A DNA stretch of 64,000 nt, taken from the NCBI RefSeq assembly GCF_017948265.1, contig NZ_CP072852.1, forward strand, positions 1 through 64,000, written 5' to 3'. Made by a program: the position numbers and the translations under genes. Source of the stretch: Rhodoferax sp. PAMC 29310 (lineage in GTDB: Bacteria > Pseudomonadota > Gammaproteobacteria > Burkholderiales > Burkholderiaceae_C). Below, one piece after another: positions 9,023-18,296 of this stretch (position 1 is the stretch's first letter; every line of letters starts with the position of its first letter). The notes beneath the pieces are model-generated. The model was not told the origin of the DNA. It made no database searches and saw only the letters and a program-made list of their open reading frames with translations.

Positions 9023-9931
9023 TCAGGAATTCAGCAAAAAATCGTCGATCAAGGAGGCCAGAACTTGCGGCTGGTCGTGGTGCACCATGTGGCCGGCATC
9101 TGCAACATGGGCCATTTTCAGGTTCGGCACGACCTTGATCCGTTCATGGTGCTCTTTCAGCGTGAATTTGCCTTTGAACCACTGGGTCATGCTCTCGTCT
9201 TCGGCCTCGACCATCAGGGTGGGCGCGGTGATAGCGCCGTAAAGGGCTTGCACTTCTTCCAGGCGGTACAGCATGGCGTGCGGCACTTTGTGGGCCGGGT
9301 TGCCCAGAATGCGCCATTGGCCGTGCACGGTTTCCTGCGCCCAGTGGCGGGCCAGCCAGTTGGCTTTGTCGGCGCCCAGGCGGGTGTTGGTTTTCATCAG
9401 ACGATTCGCCACGCCCTCCACGGTGTCGTAAGCGCTCAGGTCCATGTCGCCCTGGTGCAGCTTCTTCAAGCTGTCCATCCAGCTGGCATAGCGGCCAGAG
9501 GCCTGGGTGGGGCGGGTGGCAGGCATGCCAAAACCTTCCAGGTTGACCAAGCGGCGAATGCGTTCAGGGCGAATGCCGGCGTAAATCATGGCCACGTTGC
9601 CGCCCATGCTGTGGCCGACCAAGTGAATGGGGCCGTGGGGCACGTAGTGGTCGAGCAAGAAGTCCAGGTCGGCCAAATAGTCGGGAAACCAGAAGTTGTC
9701 GGCCTCAGTGGTGGCGGTCAGGCCAAAACCACGCCAATCGGGGGCAATGATGTAGTGGTTGTGGTTGAGGGCGTCCACCACAAACTGGTAGCTGGCGGCC
9801 ACATCCATCCAGCCGTGCAGCAGCACCAGCGGAGTTTTGTCAGGTGCGGGTCCGCCCCAGACACGGACGTGGTACTGCAGGGTGCGAATCGGGACAAACT
9901 CGCTTCGGGAGGTTCTTTGGGCTTGGTACAT
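9023..9931 (-). CDS. Alpha/beta-fold hydrolase
   Basis: A 302-residue cytoplasmic hydrolase. The oxyanion-loop HGWMD is at 39-43, the nucleophile elbow GHSMGG puts Ser at 108, and the last part contains a plausible triad Asp/Glu (VEAEDES) and a His in DAGHMVHHDQP. This fits carboxylesterase, epoxide hydrolase or haloalkane-like members, so the substrate cannot be assigned. It is transcribed divergently from the acyl-CoA synthetase with only 26 bases between start codons, so the two share one regulatory gap and may work on related substrates. Confidence 0.85.
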   Translation of the reverse strand: MYQAQRTSRSEFVPIRTLQYHVRVWGGPAPDKTPLVLLHGWMDVAASYQFVVDALNHNHYIIAPDWRGFGLTATTEADNFWFPDYLADLDFLLDHYVPHGPIHLVGHSMGGNVAMIYAGIRPERIRRLVNLEGFGMPATRPTQASGRYASWMDSLKKLHQGDMDLSAYDTVEGVANRLMKTNTRLGADKANWLARHWAQETVHGQWRILGNPAHKVPHAMLYRLEEVQALYGAITAPTLMVEAEDESMTQWFKGKFTLKEHHERIKVVPNLKMAHVADAGHMVHHDQPQVLASLIDDFLLNS

Positions 9932-9957
9932 TTAGGGAATCATACGGAGACCCACCC

Positions 9958-11742
9958 ATGCGCGTCAGTCAAGCCAGCGACAAAGCCAGTCCCACGTTCA
10001 CCTTGCCAGAGGCCTATGCGCAGTTGCATGGCAACTTTCAATGGGCGGTGCCTGAGCACTTCAACATGGCGCAAGTGTGTTGCCAGCGCTGGGCCAGTGC
10101 ACCGAGTACTACTAAAAATATAGCTGTTATTGCAAGTGGGACGAGGGCTGAGGCCACTTTTCATTCTTATTCTGAGTTGCAGGAACAAGCCAACCGCTTG
10201 TCCAATGTCTTGACGGTGCTCGGTGTTGGCCGGGGCGACCGGGTGGCCATCGTGATGCCGCAGTGCTTCGAGACGGCGGTGGCCTACATGGCCGTGCTGC
10301 AAATGGGCGCGGTTGCCATGCCGCTGTCCATGTTGTTCGGGCCGGAGGCGCTGGAATTTCGCCTGCATGACAGCGAGGCCGTGGTCGCCATTGGTGACGC
10401 CACCAGCCTGGCCGGCTTGCAAGCCGTGCGGGATGACTGCCCGCTGTTGCGTTGCATTCTGGGCGTGGGCGATTTGATGCAAACGCTGGAAGGTGCAGAC
10501 TTCAACTACGCCGCCTCCCTGGCCCAGCAAAGGCCAGAGTTTGCGTTGGTGTCAACCCTGGCGGACGAGGCGGCGGTGTTGATCTACACCAGCGGCACCA
10601 CCGGCAACCCCAAAGGCGCGCTGATTCCGCACCGCGCCCTGATTGGCAACCTGACCGGATTTGTGTGCAGCCAGAACTGGTTTGGCTTTGACGGGGTGGA
10701 CAACGCGCAATCTGACGCCGTGTTCTGGAGCCCCGCCGACTGGGCCTGGACAGGGGGCCTGATGGACGCCTTATTGCCCACGTTGTACTTTGGCCGACCC
10801 ATCGTCGCCTTCAACGGCCGCTTCAGCCCCCAAACGGCGTTGGAGTTGATGGCGCAGTTTGGCGTGACACACACATTTTTGTTTCCCACGGCACTCAAAG
10901 CCATGATGAAGGCCTACCCCGGCACGGGCCAAGCCACGGTGCGCCAGCAGTTTGATCTCAAGCTGCAAGCCATCATGAGCGCGGGTGAGGCGGTGGGCGA
11001 CGCTGTGTTTGAGTACTGCCAGGCACAACTGGGCGTCACCGTGAACGAGATGTTTGGCCAGACCGAGGTGAACTACATCGTGGGCAACTGTGCCGTCAAA
11101 TGGCCGCCCAAGCCGGGCAGCATGGGCATGGGCTACCCCGGTCACCGGGTGGCCGTGATCGACGAGGCAGGCCGCGAGTGCCCGGTGGGCGTGGCGGGTG
11201 ACGTGGCGCTGAACCGCTTTGACGTGCATGGCCAGCCTGACCCGATTTTCTTTTTGGGCTACTGGAAGAACGCCGCCTCCACGCAAGGCAAGTTCACCGG
11301 CGACTGGTGCCGTACCGGCGACCTGGCCACGCGCGATGCCGACGGCTACCTCTGGTACCAGGGCCGTGCCGATGATGTGTTCAAGGCGGCCGGTTACCGC
11401 ATTGGCCCGGGTGAGATCGAGAACTGCCTGGTCAAGCACCCGGCTGTGGCCAATGCCGCTGTGGTGCCCAAACCTGACGCCGCGCGCGGGGCGCTGGTCA
11501 AAGCCTATGTGGTGATTGCTCCTGATTTTGTAGCTATCCGGGCAGCGTTTCCGGGGGGTGAGGCCCAATTTGATGCTGAACTGGCGGCCCAGTTGCAATT
11601 GCACATCAAAGGCAAGCTGGCACCTTATGAGTACCCCAAAGAGATTGAGTTTGTTGAGAGCCTGCCCATGACCACGACCGGCAAGGTGCAGCGCCGCGTG
11701 CTTCGCTTGCAGGAAGAGGCGCGGGCGGCGGCGCTCAAGTGA
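9958..11742 (+). CDS. AMP-binding acyl-CoA synthetase (acetyl-CoA synthetase-like)
   Basis: A 594-residue ANL-superfamily ligase that activates a carboxylic acid with ATP to acyl-AMP and then acyl-CoA. The P-loop-like YTSGTTGNPKG lies around residue 210; the adenylate motif, QTEVNYIVGN, and the hinge/C-terminal GRADDVFKAAGYRIGPGEIE are all present. The ATG at 9958 after GGAGACCC is preferred over in-frame upstream starts, which would overlap the divergent gene. The protein carries two copies of the dispersed element: B near residues 50-69 and C near residues 521-540, each adding ~19 residues in poorly conserved regions. The stop overlaps the next gene (TGATG). Exact acid substrate is unknown, probably short or medium chain. 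Confidence 0.92.
   Translation: MRVSQASDKASPTFTLPEAYAQLHGNFQWAVPEHFNMAQVCCQRWASAPSTTKNIAVIASGTRAEATFHSYSELQEQANRLSNVLTVLGVGRGDRVAIVMPQCFETAVAYMAVLQMGAVAMPLSMLFGPEALEFRLHDSEAVVAIGDATSLAGLQAVRDDCPLLRCILGVGDLMQTLEGADFNYAASLAQQRPEFALVSTLADEAAVLIYTSGTTGNPKGALIPHRALIGNLTGFVCSQNWFGFDGVDNAQSDAVFWSPADWAWTGGLMDALLPTLYFGRPIVAFNGRFSPQTALELMAQFGVTHTFLFPTALKAMMKAYPGTGQATVRQQFDLKLQAIMSAGEAVGDAVFEYCQAQLGVTVNEMFGQTEVNYIVGNCAVKWPPKPGSMGMGYPGHRVAVIDEAGRECPVGVAGDVALNRFDVHGQPDPIFFLGYWKNAASTQGKFTGDWCRTGDLATRDADGYLWYQGRADDVFKAAGYRIGPGEIENCLVKHPAVANAAVVPKPDAARGALVKAYVVIAPDFVAIRAAFPGGEAQFDAELAAQLQLHIKGKLAPYEYPKEIEFVESLPMTTTGKVQRRVLRLQEEARAAALK
10107..10164 (+). repeat. Dispersed ~58-bp element, copy B (in acyl-CoA synthetase)
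   Basis: It reads TACTACTAAAAATATAGCTG, then TGCAAGTGG, then AGGGCTGAGGCCAC. It is translated as T-T-K-N-I-A-V-I-A...R-A-E-A, in the same phase as copies A, C and E. Confidence 0.75.
11518..11576 (+). repeat. Dispersed ~58-bp element, copy C (in acyl-CoA synthetase)
   Basis: It reads GCTCCTGATTTTGTAGCTAT, then GGGCAGCG, then GGGGGTGAGGCCCAATTTGAT. It is translated A-P-D-F-V-A-I-R-A-A...G-E-A-Q-F-D. It is the second copy in the same gene and lies within the C-terminal subdomain. Confidence 0.75.
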
Positions 11743-12308
11743 TGCACCCGCTGGTTCACCTGCACCCAGACACCCACGATTTGCTTGTGGACCTGGTCTA
11801 CGCCAGCGCCGACAACGTGTCTGGTCAAGCCATTTACGCCCGTCCTTTGTGCCTGATTCACCGTGACGCGGAAGTGTGTCTGCTCAAAGCGATGCGGCTG
11901 GCGGCAGACATGAATTTGCGGCTGAAGATATTTGATGCGTTTCGCCCCGAAGAGGCGCAGTGGCGGCTGTGGGAGACCGCGCCCGACCAAGCCTACGTGG
12001 CCGACCCCCGTCTGGGCTCCAACCACACCCGTGGCATTGCGGTTGATCTGACGCTGGTGGACGCCCAAGGGCAAGAGTTGGACATGGGTACTGGCTTTGA
12101 CGACATGACGGCCTTGTCCCACCATTTCAGCGACCAGGTGTCGCCTTTGGCGCAGGCCAACCGGCTGCGGTTGTTGCAGGTGATGCAAGGCGCGGGCTTT
12201 GAGCCCATTCCTCACGAATGGTGGCATTACGCCCTGCCGGGCCATAAGCAATATCCGTTGCTGGACAGCAGCCGGTTAGGCCCGCTCAACCCCATGCTCC
12301 TCGCATGA
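11742..12308 (+). CDS. D-alanyl-D-alanine dipeptidase (M15D, VanX/DdpX-like)
   Basis: A 188-residue zinc dipeptidase that cleaves D-Ala-D-Ala. The M15 zinc motif SNHTRGIAVD gives ligands His95 and Asp102. The EWWH motif at 159-162 supplies the catalytic Glu and the third ligand His. No signal peptide is seen, so it probably acts in the cytoplasm, recycling or scavenging D-Ala-D-Ala rather than conferring glycopeptide resistance; no vanH/vanA partners are present. The ATG at 11742 overlaps the upstream TGA (TGATG). A GTG three bases earlier is a less likely start. Confidence 0.9.
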   Translation: MHPLVHLHPDTHDLLVDLVYASADNVSGQAIYARPLCLIHRDAEVCLLKAMRLAADMNLRLKIFDAFRPEEAQWRLWETAPDQAYVADPRLGSNHTRGIAVDLTLVDAQGQELDMGTGFDDMTALSHHFSDQVSPLAQANRLRLLQVMQGAGFEPIPHEWWHYALPGHKQYPLLDSSRLGPLNPMLLA

Positions 12309-12364
12309 GTGGGCTGTGCGGTTATTGCTGAGCCCTTAAACTGACCTAGCGCCGTTAGGCAACG

Positions 12365-12390
12365 CCCCGGGTTATTTGGCCGGGGTTTTT
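12365..12390 (+). terminator. Rho-independent terminator
   Basis: Stem CCCCGG (12365-12370) and CCGGGG (12380-12385) with a 9-base loop and TTTTT follows the synthetase-dipeptidase unit. Confidence 0.75.
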
Positions 12391-12426
12391 ATCTTCATCT
12401 CTGTACCTTTGATTGCGACCACATCC

Positions 12427-13491
12427 ATGAAAAACATTCAACTGGGTCAAAGTGACCTGTCCGTGACGCCCATTTGCCTGGGCACCATGACATTTGGCGA
12501 GCAGGTAGACGAGCCGACCGCGCACACCATCCTGGACCGCTCGCTGGAGCGTGGCGTCAACTTCATTGACACGGCTGAGATGTACGCCGTACCGCCTCGC
12601 GCAGAGACCTTCAATGCCACCGAAAAAATCATGGGCAACTGGCTGGCCAAAACGCCGGGTGCGCGTGAAAATTTGGTGATTGCCACCAAGGTGGCCGGTC
12701 CCTCACGTGGCATGCCCTGGATTCGCGGCGGCAGTGGCGATTTGACCGGCGACGACATCATTGCCGCTTGCGAGGGCAGTTTGAAGCGCTTGCAGACCGA
12801 TGTGATTGACCTGTACCAGATTCACTGGCCCGTGCGCAATGTGCCCGCGTTTGGCGCGGTCTATTACGACCCGACCAAGGAAAGCGCCGGCACGTCCATT
12901 CATGCCCAGCTGGAAGCCTTGCACACGCTGGTGAAGGCCGGCAAAGTGCGCGCGGTGGGCTTGTCCAACGAGACCCCTTATGGTGTGCACGAGTTTGTGC
13001 GCCTGGCCGAGCAATACGACTTGCCCCGCGTGGCCACGGTGCAAAACGCCTACTGCCTGATCAATCGCACGGTAGAAAACGGCCTGGACGAAACCATGCA
13101 CCGCCTGGGGGTGTCGCTGCTGGCCTATTCGCCACTGGCGTTTGGACTGCTCACCGGCAAATACGACGCCTCCGGTTTGACGGGCCCGGATGCCCCTGCC
13201 AACGCGCGCATCACCAGGTACGAGTCCACCCGCAAACAACGCTGGGGCCGCCCGGATGCCTTGATTGCTGCGCGGCGCTACAGCGCCCTGGCCCGTGAAC
13301 ATGGCCTCACGCCCACACAGTTGGCCTTGGCGTTTTGCTATACCAAGTGGCAAGTCGCCAGCACCATCATTGGCGTGACATCGGTGGCGCAATTGGATGA
13401 ATGTCTGGACGCCTGGGGAACCACTCTGTCGCCCGAGTTGCTCAAGCAAATTGACGCCATTCGTTGGGAAATTCGCGACCCGGCGCAGTAA
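12427..13491 (+). CDS. NADP-dependent aldo/keto reductase (Tas-like)
   Basis: A 354-residue (beta/alpha)8 oxidoreductase that reduces aldehydes or ketones with NAD(P)H. The family tetrad is visible: Asp48 and Tyr53 in FIDTAEMY, Lys88 in VIATKV, and His133 in LYQIHWP. The C-terminal Ser/Gly/Arg phosphate-binding region (TIIGVTSVAQLDE) is present. Length and the insert MPWIRGGSGDLTGDD resemble E. coli Tas. The ATG at 12427 is chosen over an upstream in-frame start because homologues begin at MKN.QLG.S. It converges on the chemoreceptor gene with a 27-bp gap. The natural substrate is unknown. Confidence 0.92.
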   Translation: MKNIQLGQSDLSVTPICLGTMTFGEQVDEPTAHTILDRSLERGVNFIDTAEMYAVPPRAETFNATEKIMGNWLAKTPGARENLVIATKVAGPSRGMPWIRGGSGDLTGDDIIAACEGSLKRLQTDVIDLYQIHWPVRNVPAFGAVYYDPTKESAGTSIHAQLEALHTLVKAGKVRAVGLSNETPYGVHEFVRLAEQYDLPRVATVQNAYCLINRTVENGLDETMHRLGVSLLAYSPLAFGLLTGKYDASGLTGPDAPANARITRYESTRKQRWGRPDALIAARRYSALAREHGLTPTQLALAFCYTKWQVASTIIGVTSVAQLDECLDAWGTTLSPELLKQIDAIRWEIRDPAQ

Positions 13492-13518
13492 TCTGGCCGG
13501 CGCGAGTTCACAAGGGTT

Positions 13519-15285
13519 TCAGAACGATTCCCAATCGTCGTCGTTGCTCGTTGCTGCGGCCGCCTTTGCCATCAGCTTTGGCGCTGGCTTGGATAGTGCG
13601 GGTGCCTTGGCGAAGGTGGCGCTGCGAGTCAAGGGTCTGGCAGCAGGTGCCGCTCTCAGCTTTGGCGTTCCGTGCCCCGGAGACTGTGAGGCCCGTGGCA
13701 GTGCGACGGGCCGGTTCTGGCGGGCCAGCAATGCTCTGGGGGCCTGCGTGTCTTCCTGGAGATTGAAGGCTGCCACCACCTGAACAAGGTCATCGGCTTG
13801 GCCGCGCAGGCTGCTTGCAGCGGCCGCCATTTCTTCCACCAAAGCCGCGTTTTGTTGGGTGACCTGGTCCATTTGGGTCACTGCCTCACCCACTTGTTGA
13901 ATGCCCAAAGCTTGTTCGTTATTGGCGGCTGAAATTTCACCGACGAGGTCTGTCACGCGTTTGATGCTGCTGACCACCTCGCCCATGGTTGCGCCTGCCT
14001 TGTCAACCAAGGTGGTGCCATGTTCCACGCGCTCGACGCTGGCTCCAATCAATGCCTTAATTTCTTTGGCAGCCTCTGCAGACCGGCCCGCGAGACTGCG
14101 TACCTCAGTTGCCACCACGGCAAAGCCGCGACCCTGCTCGCCCGCGCGGGCAGCCTCCACCGCTGCGTTGAGCGCCAAAATGTTGGTTTGAAAAGCGATG
14201 CTGTCAATGACGCCAATAATGTCGGAAATTTTTCGGCTTGACTCGTTGATGTCCTTCATGGTTTTAACCACTTCGCCGACCACCTCGCCGCCTTTGATCG
14301 CCACGCTGGACGCACTCTGGGCCAACTTGTTGGCCTGGCTGGCAGAGTCGGCATTTTGACGAACCGTGGCTCCCAGTTGTTCCATGCTGGCAGCGGTTTC
14401 TTCGAGTGCACTGGCCTGTTGTTCGGTTCGCGCCGACAGGTCGTTGTTGCCTTGCGCAATTTCGGCACTTGCGGTGGCCACACTGCCAGAGCCCTGGCGA
14501 ACCTTGGACACCACCTTGATCAAGGACTGGTTCATGAGGGAGAGAGCCATCATGAGTTTGGCCAATTCGTCAGAGCCTTTCACCTCGATGGTCTGGTTCA
14601 GGTCGCCAGCGGCGACTGAGTTTGCCACCCCGATGGCCCGATTCAGCGAGCGAGACAGGTTGCGGATTAGCATAGAGCTGGCAAATGCAGCCGCAGGCAG
14701 GCCAATTCCAAGAGAGACCACGGCGATCCAGAAAATCAGGTTGCCTAGCTCGACCGATGCGGTGTAGTCGGCTTGCGCCTCGTCGAGTTGGTATTTCAGT
14801 AGAGGTTTCAAGCTTTCTTGAAGCTTGGCGAAAAGCGGCTCCATTTTTTCGGAGAAGACCCTTTGTGCCTCACTGATGTTGGAGTCATGCAGTGCCTTGC
14901 TCGCGGGCCGGAGTCCTTGCTCCAGGAACGCAGTCCGGCTGTCGGCAAAGGTATTGGAAAGGGCAATTTCAGCAGGGTTTCGAGGGGCAGTCGTATAGAT
15001 GCCCCATATCCGTGTTATTTCGACAGTGTTGGTGTCGATTTCGACCAGGTACTTCTGAATGGCCTCAGGGGTGACATTGGTCAGTGAGGTCGCGACCAGC
15101 AAGTCATTTTGCTGAGTTAACCTCATGATTTCAGCCAGTTGCCCAGTGGGAACGGTGCTGTCTTCGTAGAGGGCCTTGAGTCCATCGTTGCCTTTGGCGA
15201 TGCCATAGAGACCCATAGCCGCTCCAGCAATCAGCATGAGAGACAGAGTAGTCACCAAAAGTATGAGCCGTGTCGAAATTTTCAT
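13519..15285 (-). CDS. Methyl-accepting chemotaxis protein with 4-helix sensor
   Basis: A 588-residue transmembrane chemoreceptor. TM1 spans about residues 7-28 and TM2 about 180-205, enclosing a helical periplasmic ligand domain (4HB-type). A HAMP linker follows, then the long methylated coiled coil. The signalling tip is intact ([28 protein letters not shown]...EVRSLAGRS, conserved in the family). The C-terminus ends DDDWESF, close to the NWETF-type pentapeptide that tethers CheR/CheB, so the receptor probably undergoes efficient methylation. A Pro/Ala/Arg linker of ~50 residues joins it to the core. The Met at 15285 is chosen because MKIS precedes TM1. No che genes are adjacent. Confidence 0.93.
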   Translation of the reverse strand: MKISTRLILLVTTLSLMLIAGAAMGLYGIAKGNDGLKALYEDSTVPTGQLAEIMRLTQQNDLLVATSLTNVTPEAIQKYLVEIDTNTVEITRIWGIYTTAPRNPAEIALSNTFADSRTAFLEQGLRPASKALHDSNISEAQRVFSEKMEPLFAKLQESLKPLLKYQLDEAQADYTASVELGNLIFWIAVVSLGIGLPAAAFASSMLIRNLSRSLNRAIGVANSVAAGDLNQTIEVKGSDELAKLMMALSLMNQSLIKVVSKVRQGSGSVATASAEIAQGNNDLSARTEQQASALEETAASMEQLGATVRQNADSASQANKLAQSASSVAIKGGEVVGEVVKTMKDINESSRKISDIIGVIDSIAFQTNILALNAAVEAARAGEQGRGFAVVATEVRSLAGRSAEAAKEIKALIGASVERVEHGTTLVDKAGATMGEVVSSIKRVTDLVGEISAANNEQALGIQQVGEAVTQMDQVTQQNAALVEEMAAAASSLRGQADDLVQVVAAFNLQEDTQAPRALLARQNRPVALPRASQSPGHGTPKLRAAPAARPLTRSATFAKAPALSKPAPKLMAKAAAATSNDDDWESF

Positions 15286-15490
15286 TTGATTCAAAGTCTT
15301 TTCCAAAAGGGGGGCAAAGGCGCACATGTGCCTTGCTCGGTTCGGATGCTAAGCCATGGCGTACCTTGGAAAACATCTATTTGGACCACTTTTATTCAAC
15401 GAGTTGGGCCGACACCTATTCCACGGCGATGGAATCGAATGCCTGCGCCACGCCTGCCCTCGTCGGGGTGACCGTGGGAAAATCCTGGTC

Positions 15491-15982
15491 ATGGCTAAAA
15501 AAGACCACGTCAGCGCCACGGCGGCGACTGAATTCCCCAAGGCAAACCACGTCTCATTCACTGAGCATGTGTACGAGTACCTGGAGCACGGCGGCGCGCT
15601 GCACAGTGCCGAGGTGCTGGGGTTCGACCCGTTTGAGGTCGTCAAGACCTTGATCATGCAAGACCAGGACGCCAAGCCGCTGGTGGTGTTAATGCATGGC
15701 AACCGCAAGGTGTCTACCAAAAACCTGGCCCGCCAGATTGGGGCCAAGTCAGTGGCGCCGTGCAAGCCCGAAGTGGCCAACCGGCACAGTGGCTATCTGG
15801 TGGGCGGCACCTCGCCGTTTGGCACTCGCAAAGACATGCCGGTTTTCGTGGAATCCTCCATCTTGTCGCTGCCCTCGATCCTGATCAATGGGGGGCGGCG
15901 GGGTTTTTTGGTCGGACTGGACCCCCAGGTGTGTGTGACCTTGTTGGGGGGTAAACCCGTGCAGTGCGCTTTGGCAGACTAG
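15491..15982 (+). CDS. ybaK: Cys-tRNA(Pro)/Cys-tRNA deacylase YbaK
   Basis: A 163-residue trans-editing enzyme of the INS superfamily that hydrolyses Cys mischarged on tRNA-Pro (and related mischarged tRNAs) in the cytoplasm. Recognised by the conserved Lys in KTLIMQ, by GNRKVSTKNLARQIGAKSV, and by the GYLVGGTSPFGTRKDMPVF loop with the GxxSPFG signature, then ILINGGRRGFLVGL. Length is normal. The ATG at 15491 matches family starts; upstream in-frame codons have no support. Confidence 0.92.
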   Translation: MAKKDHVSATAATEFPKANHVSFTEHVYEYLEHGGALHSAEVLGFDPFEVVKTLIMQDQDAKPLVVLMHGNRKVSTKNLARQIGAKSVAPCKPEVANRHSGYLVGGTSPFGTRKDMPVFVESSILSLPSILINGGRRGFLVGLDPQVCVTLLGGKPVQCALAD

Positions 15983-16064
15983 AGATTGATCGCCAGGGCC
16001 TGTTGCGCTGGCAGAATACGGCCTTCATGCCCCGGCTGACGGGCGCAGCAGCAGGAGATTTTTT

Positions 16065-16706
16065 TTGCAATCCTTTCAAGCCTTTTTCCCAATCCTGGCC
16101 GCCATTGCTGGCTATTTGATCGGGTCACTCTCGTTTGCGGTCATTGTGAGCCGCGTCATGGGGCTGAACGATCCGCGCACCTTTGGCAGCAAGAATCCGG
16201 GCGCCACCAATGTGTTGCGCTCCGGAAACAAAGGCGCGGCGGTCGCCACGCTGGTGCTGGACGCCGCCAAGGGTTGGCTGGCCGTGATGTTGGTGAAATG
16301 GTTGGGTGAGCCCTATGGCATGGCCGAAGGCACCATGGGCCTGGTTGGGTTGGCGGCTTTTGTCGGTCATCTGTACCCGGTGTTTTTCAAGTTTGAGGGT
16401 GGCAAAGGCGTGGCCACAGCGCTTGGGGTGTTGCTAGGCATCAGCTGGGTGCTGGGCTTGGCCACGGCGGCGACTTGGTTGATCATGGCAGCCTTCTTTC
16501 GCTATTCGTCGCTGGCTTCACTCACGGCGGCGCTGTTTGCGCCAGCCTATTACCTGTTTGGCGGTGGCCTTGCCTGGTATGCCAACAACGGGGTCATGGT
16601 CGCCATATCGGTCATGTCTGTGTTGTTGATCTATCGCCATATCGAGAACATCGGTCGCCTGGTGAAGGGCACGGAGTCGCGCTTGGCCAAGAAACCCAAA
16701 GCTTGA
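16065..16706 (+). CDS. plsY: Acyl-phosphate:glycerol-3-phosphate acyltransferase PlsY
   Basis: A 213-residue inner-membrane enzyme that transfers an acyl group from acyl-phosphate to glycerol 3-phosphate, the first step of phospholipid synthesis. There are about five membrane helices. Three PlsY motifs are visible: [11 protein letters not shown], then [19 protein letters not shown], and [18 protein letters not shown]. Translation appears to start at TTG (16065), preceded by AGGAG; no ATG fits. It is followed after 34 bases by a glutamine amidotransferase gene. Confidence 0.95.
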   Translation: MQSFQAFFPILAAIAGYLIGSLSFAVIVSRVMGLNDPRTFGSKNPGATNVLRSGNKGAAVATLVLDAAKGWLAVMLVKWLGEPYGMAEGTMGLVGLAAFVGHLYPVFFKFEGGKGVATALGVLLGISWVLGLATAATWLIMAAFFRYSSLASLTAALFAPAYYLFGGGLAWYANNGVMVAISVMSVLLIYRHIENIGRLVKGTESRLAKKPKA

Positions 16707-16740
16707 AGATAATCGCGGTCTTTTCCCCAATTGAGATGCC

Positions 16741-17445
16741 ATGAAAGTTTGCGTTCTGGATAACGATGTGCTGGACCCCGTGGTCGCACCCACCTATGTC
16801 AGTTATGGCGCCATGTTCGAGCGCTTGTTGCGTGAAGCCGGCGCTGAATGGACGATTGACATTTTCAACACCACACAAGGGCACTACCCGGATTCGTTTG
16901 CAGACTACGACGCTGTGTTGCTCACCGGCAGCAAGGCCGACTCGTTTTCCCAAGAACCTTGGGTGGTGGAGTTGCGCCAACGCGTGGACAGCATTCTGGC
17001 CGCCAAGCAAAAGCTGGTAGGTGTCTGTTTTGGGCACCAACTGGTGGGCTTGTGCATGGGCGCCAAAGTAGGGCGTGCGCCACAGGGTTGGGGCTCGGGT
17101 CGTATGACTTACCTGTGGCACGCCCCAGAATTCCCCCAAGCAGAGGGCCGCCAAGAGCTGTCCTTGTTGGCCAGCCACCAGGACCAGGTGTTGGAACTCC
17201 CCGCTGGAGCCCGCTTGTTGGCCAGCAGCGACTTCTGCCCCGTGGCTGCCTACGCGGTAGATGAGCATGTGTTTTGTGTGCAGGCTCATCCCGAGTTTGT
17301 GGAAGCCTACAGCGATTTCATCCTTAACAAGCGCCGCGAGACCATTGGCGAAACCATTTACCAGCAAGGCATGGACAGCCTGGCCTATGGACATGACGGC
17401 GTGCAAGTGGCCCGCATGATGGTGGCCTTCGTCGAAGGCTCGTGA
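16741..17445 (+). CDS. Class I glutamine amidotransferase-like protein
   Basis: A 234-residue protein with the triad GATase fold: nucleophile Cys96 in GVCFGHQ, and His183 and Glu185 in QAHPE. Such stand-alone domains hydrolyse glutamine or related gamma-glutamyl compounds. The GMP synthase ATP-PPase domain is absent, so it is not GuaA. Resemblance to the YfeJ/GuaA-N-like group is likely. Substrate and partner are unknown. It lies downstream of plsY on the same strand. Confidence 0.85.
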   Translation: MKVCVLDNDVLDPVVAPTYVSYGAMFERLLREAGAEWTIDIFNTTQGHYPDSFADYDAVLLTGSKADSFSQEPWVVELRQRVDSILAAKQKLVGVCFGHQLVGLCMGAKVGRAPQGWGSGRMTYLWHAPEFPQAEGRQELSLLASHQDQVLELPAGARLLASSDFCPVAAYAVDEHVFCVQAHPEFVEAYSDFILNKRRETIGETIYQQGMDSLAYGHDGVQVARMMVAFVEGS

Positions 17446-17474
17446 TTTTTTTTTGGGCGGGCGCCGCAGCGCGG

Positions 17475-17975
17475 CTAGTGCAAGGGTTTCAAGACGGAGG
17501 CCACTTCATTGGCATCCAGCGAGCGTGCGGCGCCGAATCCCGCCACGTGTCGGGCGGTGGTCACAGCAATGCCGATGAACATGAAGTCACCAAAGTGGGT
17601 CATGGGTTCGGCCTCCGGAAAGCGCGTCAGGTAGGCTTGCTTGGCATGGGCCCATCGCCTGTTGTCCACCGCAATCACCTCGGCCAGCCCCTGAAAGGTC
17701 ACGCGGGGGAGCGAAAGCACTGAGGCGTCTTCGGCCTCTTTCTGCATCACCATCATTGACACCTGGGGTCTGGCCAACATCTGATGGGTGTGAGGTGCCA
17801 GCCCACTCACATGAATCACCAACACCGCACTGATGGGGTCGACGGCAAATGGCACCATGGAGACAAAGGGCGCGCCGTCGTCACCCAGTGATCCCAAGGC
17901 CGCCACGCGCTGGTGGGTCAGCAAAGCGCGCAGGCTCTGGTTCAAACGTGAATCGTGGGGGGTGTCAGGCGACAT
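17475..17975 (-). CDS. PNPOx-like FMN-binding protein (HugZ-type)
   Basis: A 166-residue protein with the split-barrel FMN-binding fold. The N-terminal LLTHQRVAALGSLGDDGAPFVSMVPF strand pattern, then VIHVSGLAPHTHQMLARPQVSMMV, are characteristic of pyridoxamine-phosphate-oxidase-like proteins. The residues AHAKQAYLTRFPEAE recall the heme-utilisation HugZ/HutZ subgroup. It may bind flavin or heme; the reaction is unassigned. It is transcribed away from the Lrp regulator, which lies 321 bases off and could control it. Confidence 0.8.
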   Translation of the reverse strand: MSPDTPHDSRLNQSLRALLTHQRVAALGSLGDDGAPFVSMVPFAVDPISAVLVIHVSGLAPHTHQMLARPQVSMMVMQKEAEDASVLSLPRVTFQGLAEVIAVDNRRWAHAKQAYLTRFPEAEPMTHFGDFMFIGIAVTTARHVAGFGAARSLDANEVASVLKPLH

Positions 17976-18296
17976 GGTCAGTGCTTGAAATGAAGCATCA
18001 TAGACCGCAAGCGCAGGAAGTTAGTGTGGGGGGAGGGGCCGTTGACCCTGGGCGAGTATGTCGCCAGGGTGTCTGGTTAGTAGGCAGTTCCAACCCTTGT
18101 GGGGCCAGCTTGCGCATTGCAGGAGGGTGGCCCTGATTTGCATTTTCCCGTGGGTGACAGGTGAAACAAGTGTAGGCCGTGGCTCGCCGCAGAAGATTGC
18201 GCAGTTGCTTCGTTAATCTGATTGAGTGATAAATATTGCCAATATTAGTTAAAATATTGGCAGCTTATGCTTTTAATTTAATTCTGGAGGTAATTT
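17976..18296. other. Intergenic region between PNPOx-like gene and lrp-type gene
   Basis: A divergent regulatory gap of 321 bases. The last ~70 bases are strikingly AT-rich and hold the inverted repeat described separately and a GGAGG ribosome site at 18286-18290. The rest shows nothing that I can support. Confidence 0.5.
18237..18262 (+). promoter_or_regulatory. Inverted-repeat operator upstream of Lrp-type gene
   Basis: Perfect 10-bp arms TGCCAATATT (18237-18246) and AATATTGGCA (18253-18262) are separated by AGTTAA. Lrp/AsnC proteins bind AT-centred dyads and usually repress their own genes, so autoregulation is inferred. A TAAAAT at 18250-18255 could be the -10 box, placing the dyad over the promoter. 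Confidence 0.65.

Noticed and set aside
11742..12308. Glycopeptide-resistance cassette (VanX)
   Set aside because: No vanH, vanA ligase or regulators are adjacent; a housekeeping D-Ala-D-Ala dipeptidase is more likely.
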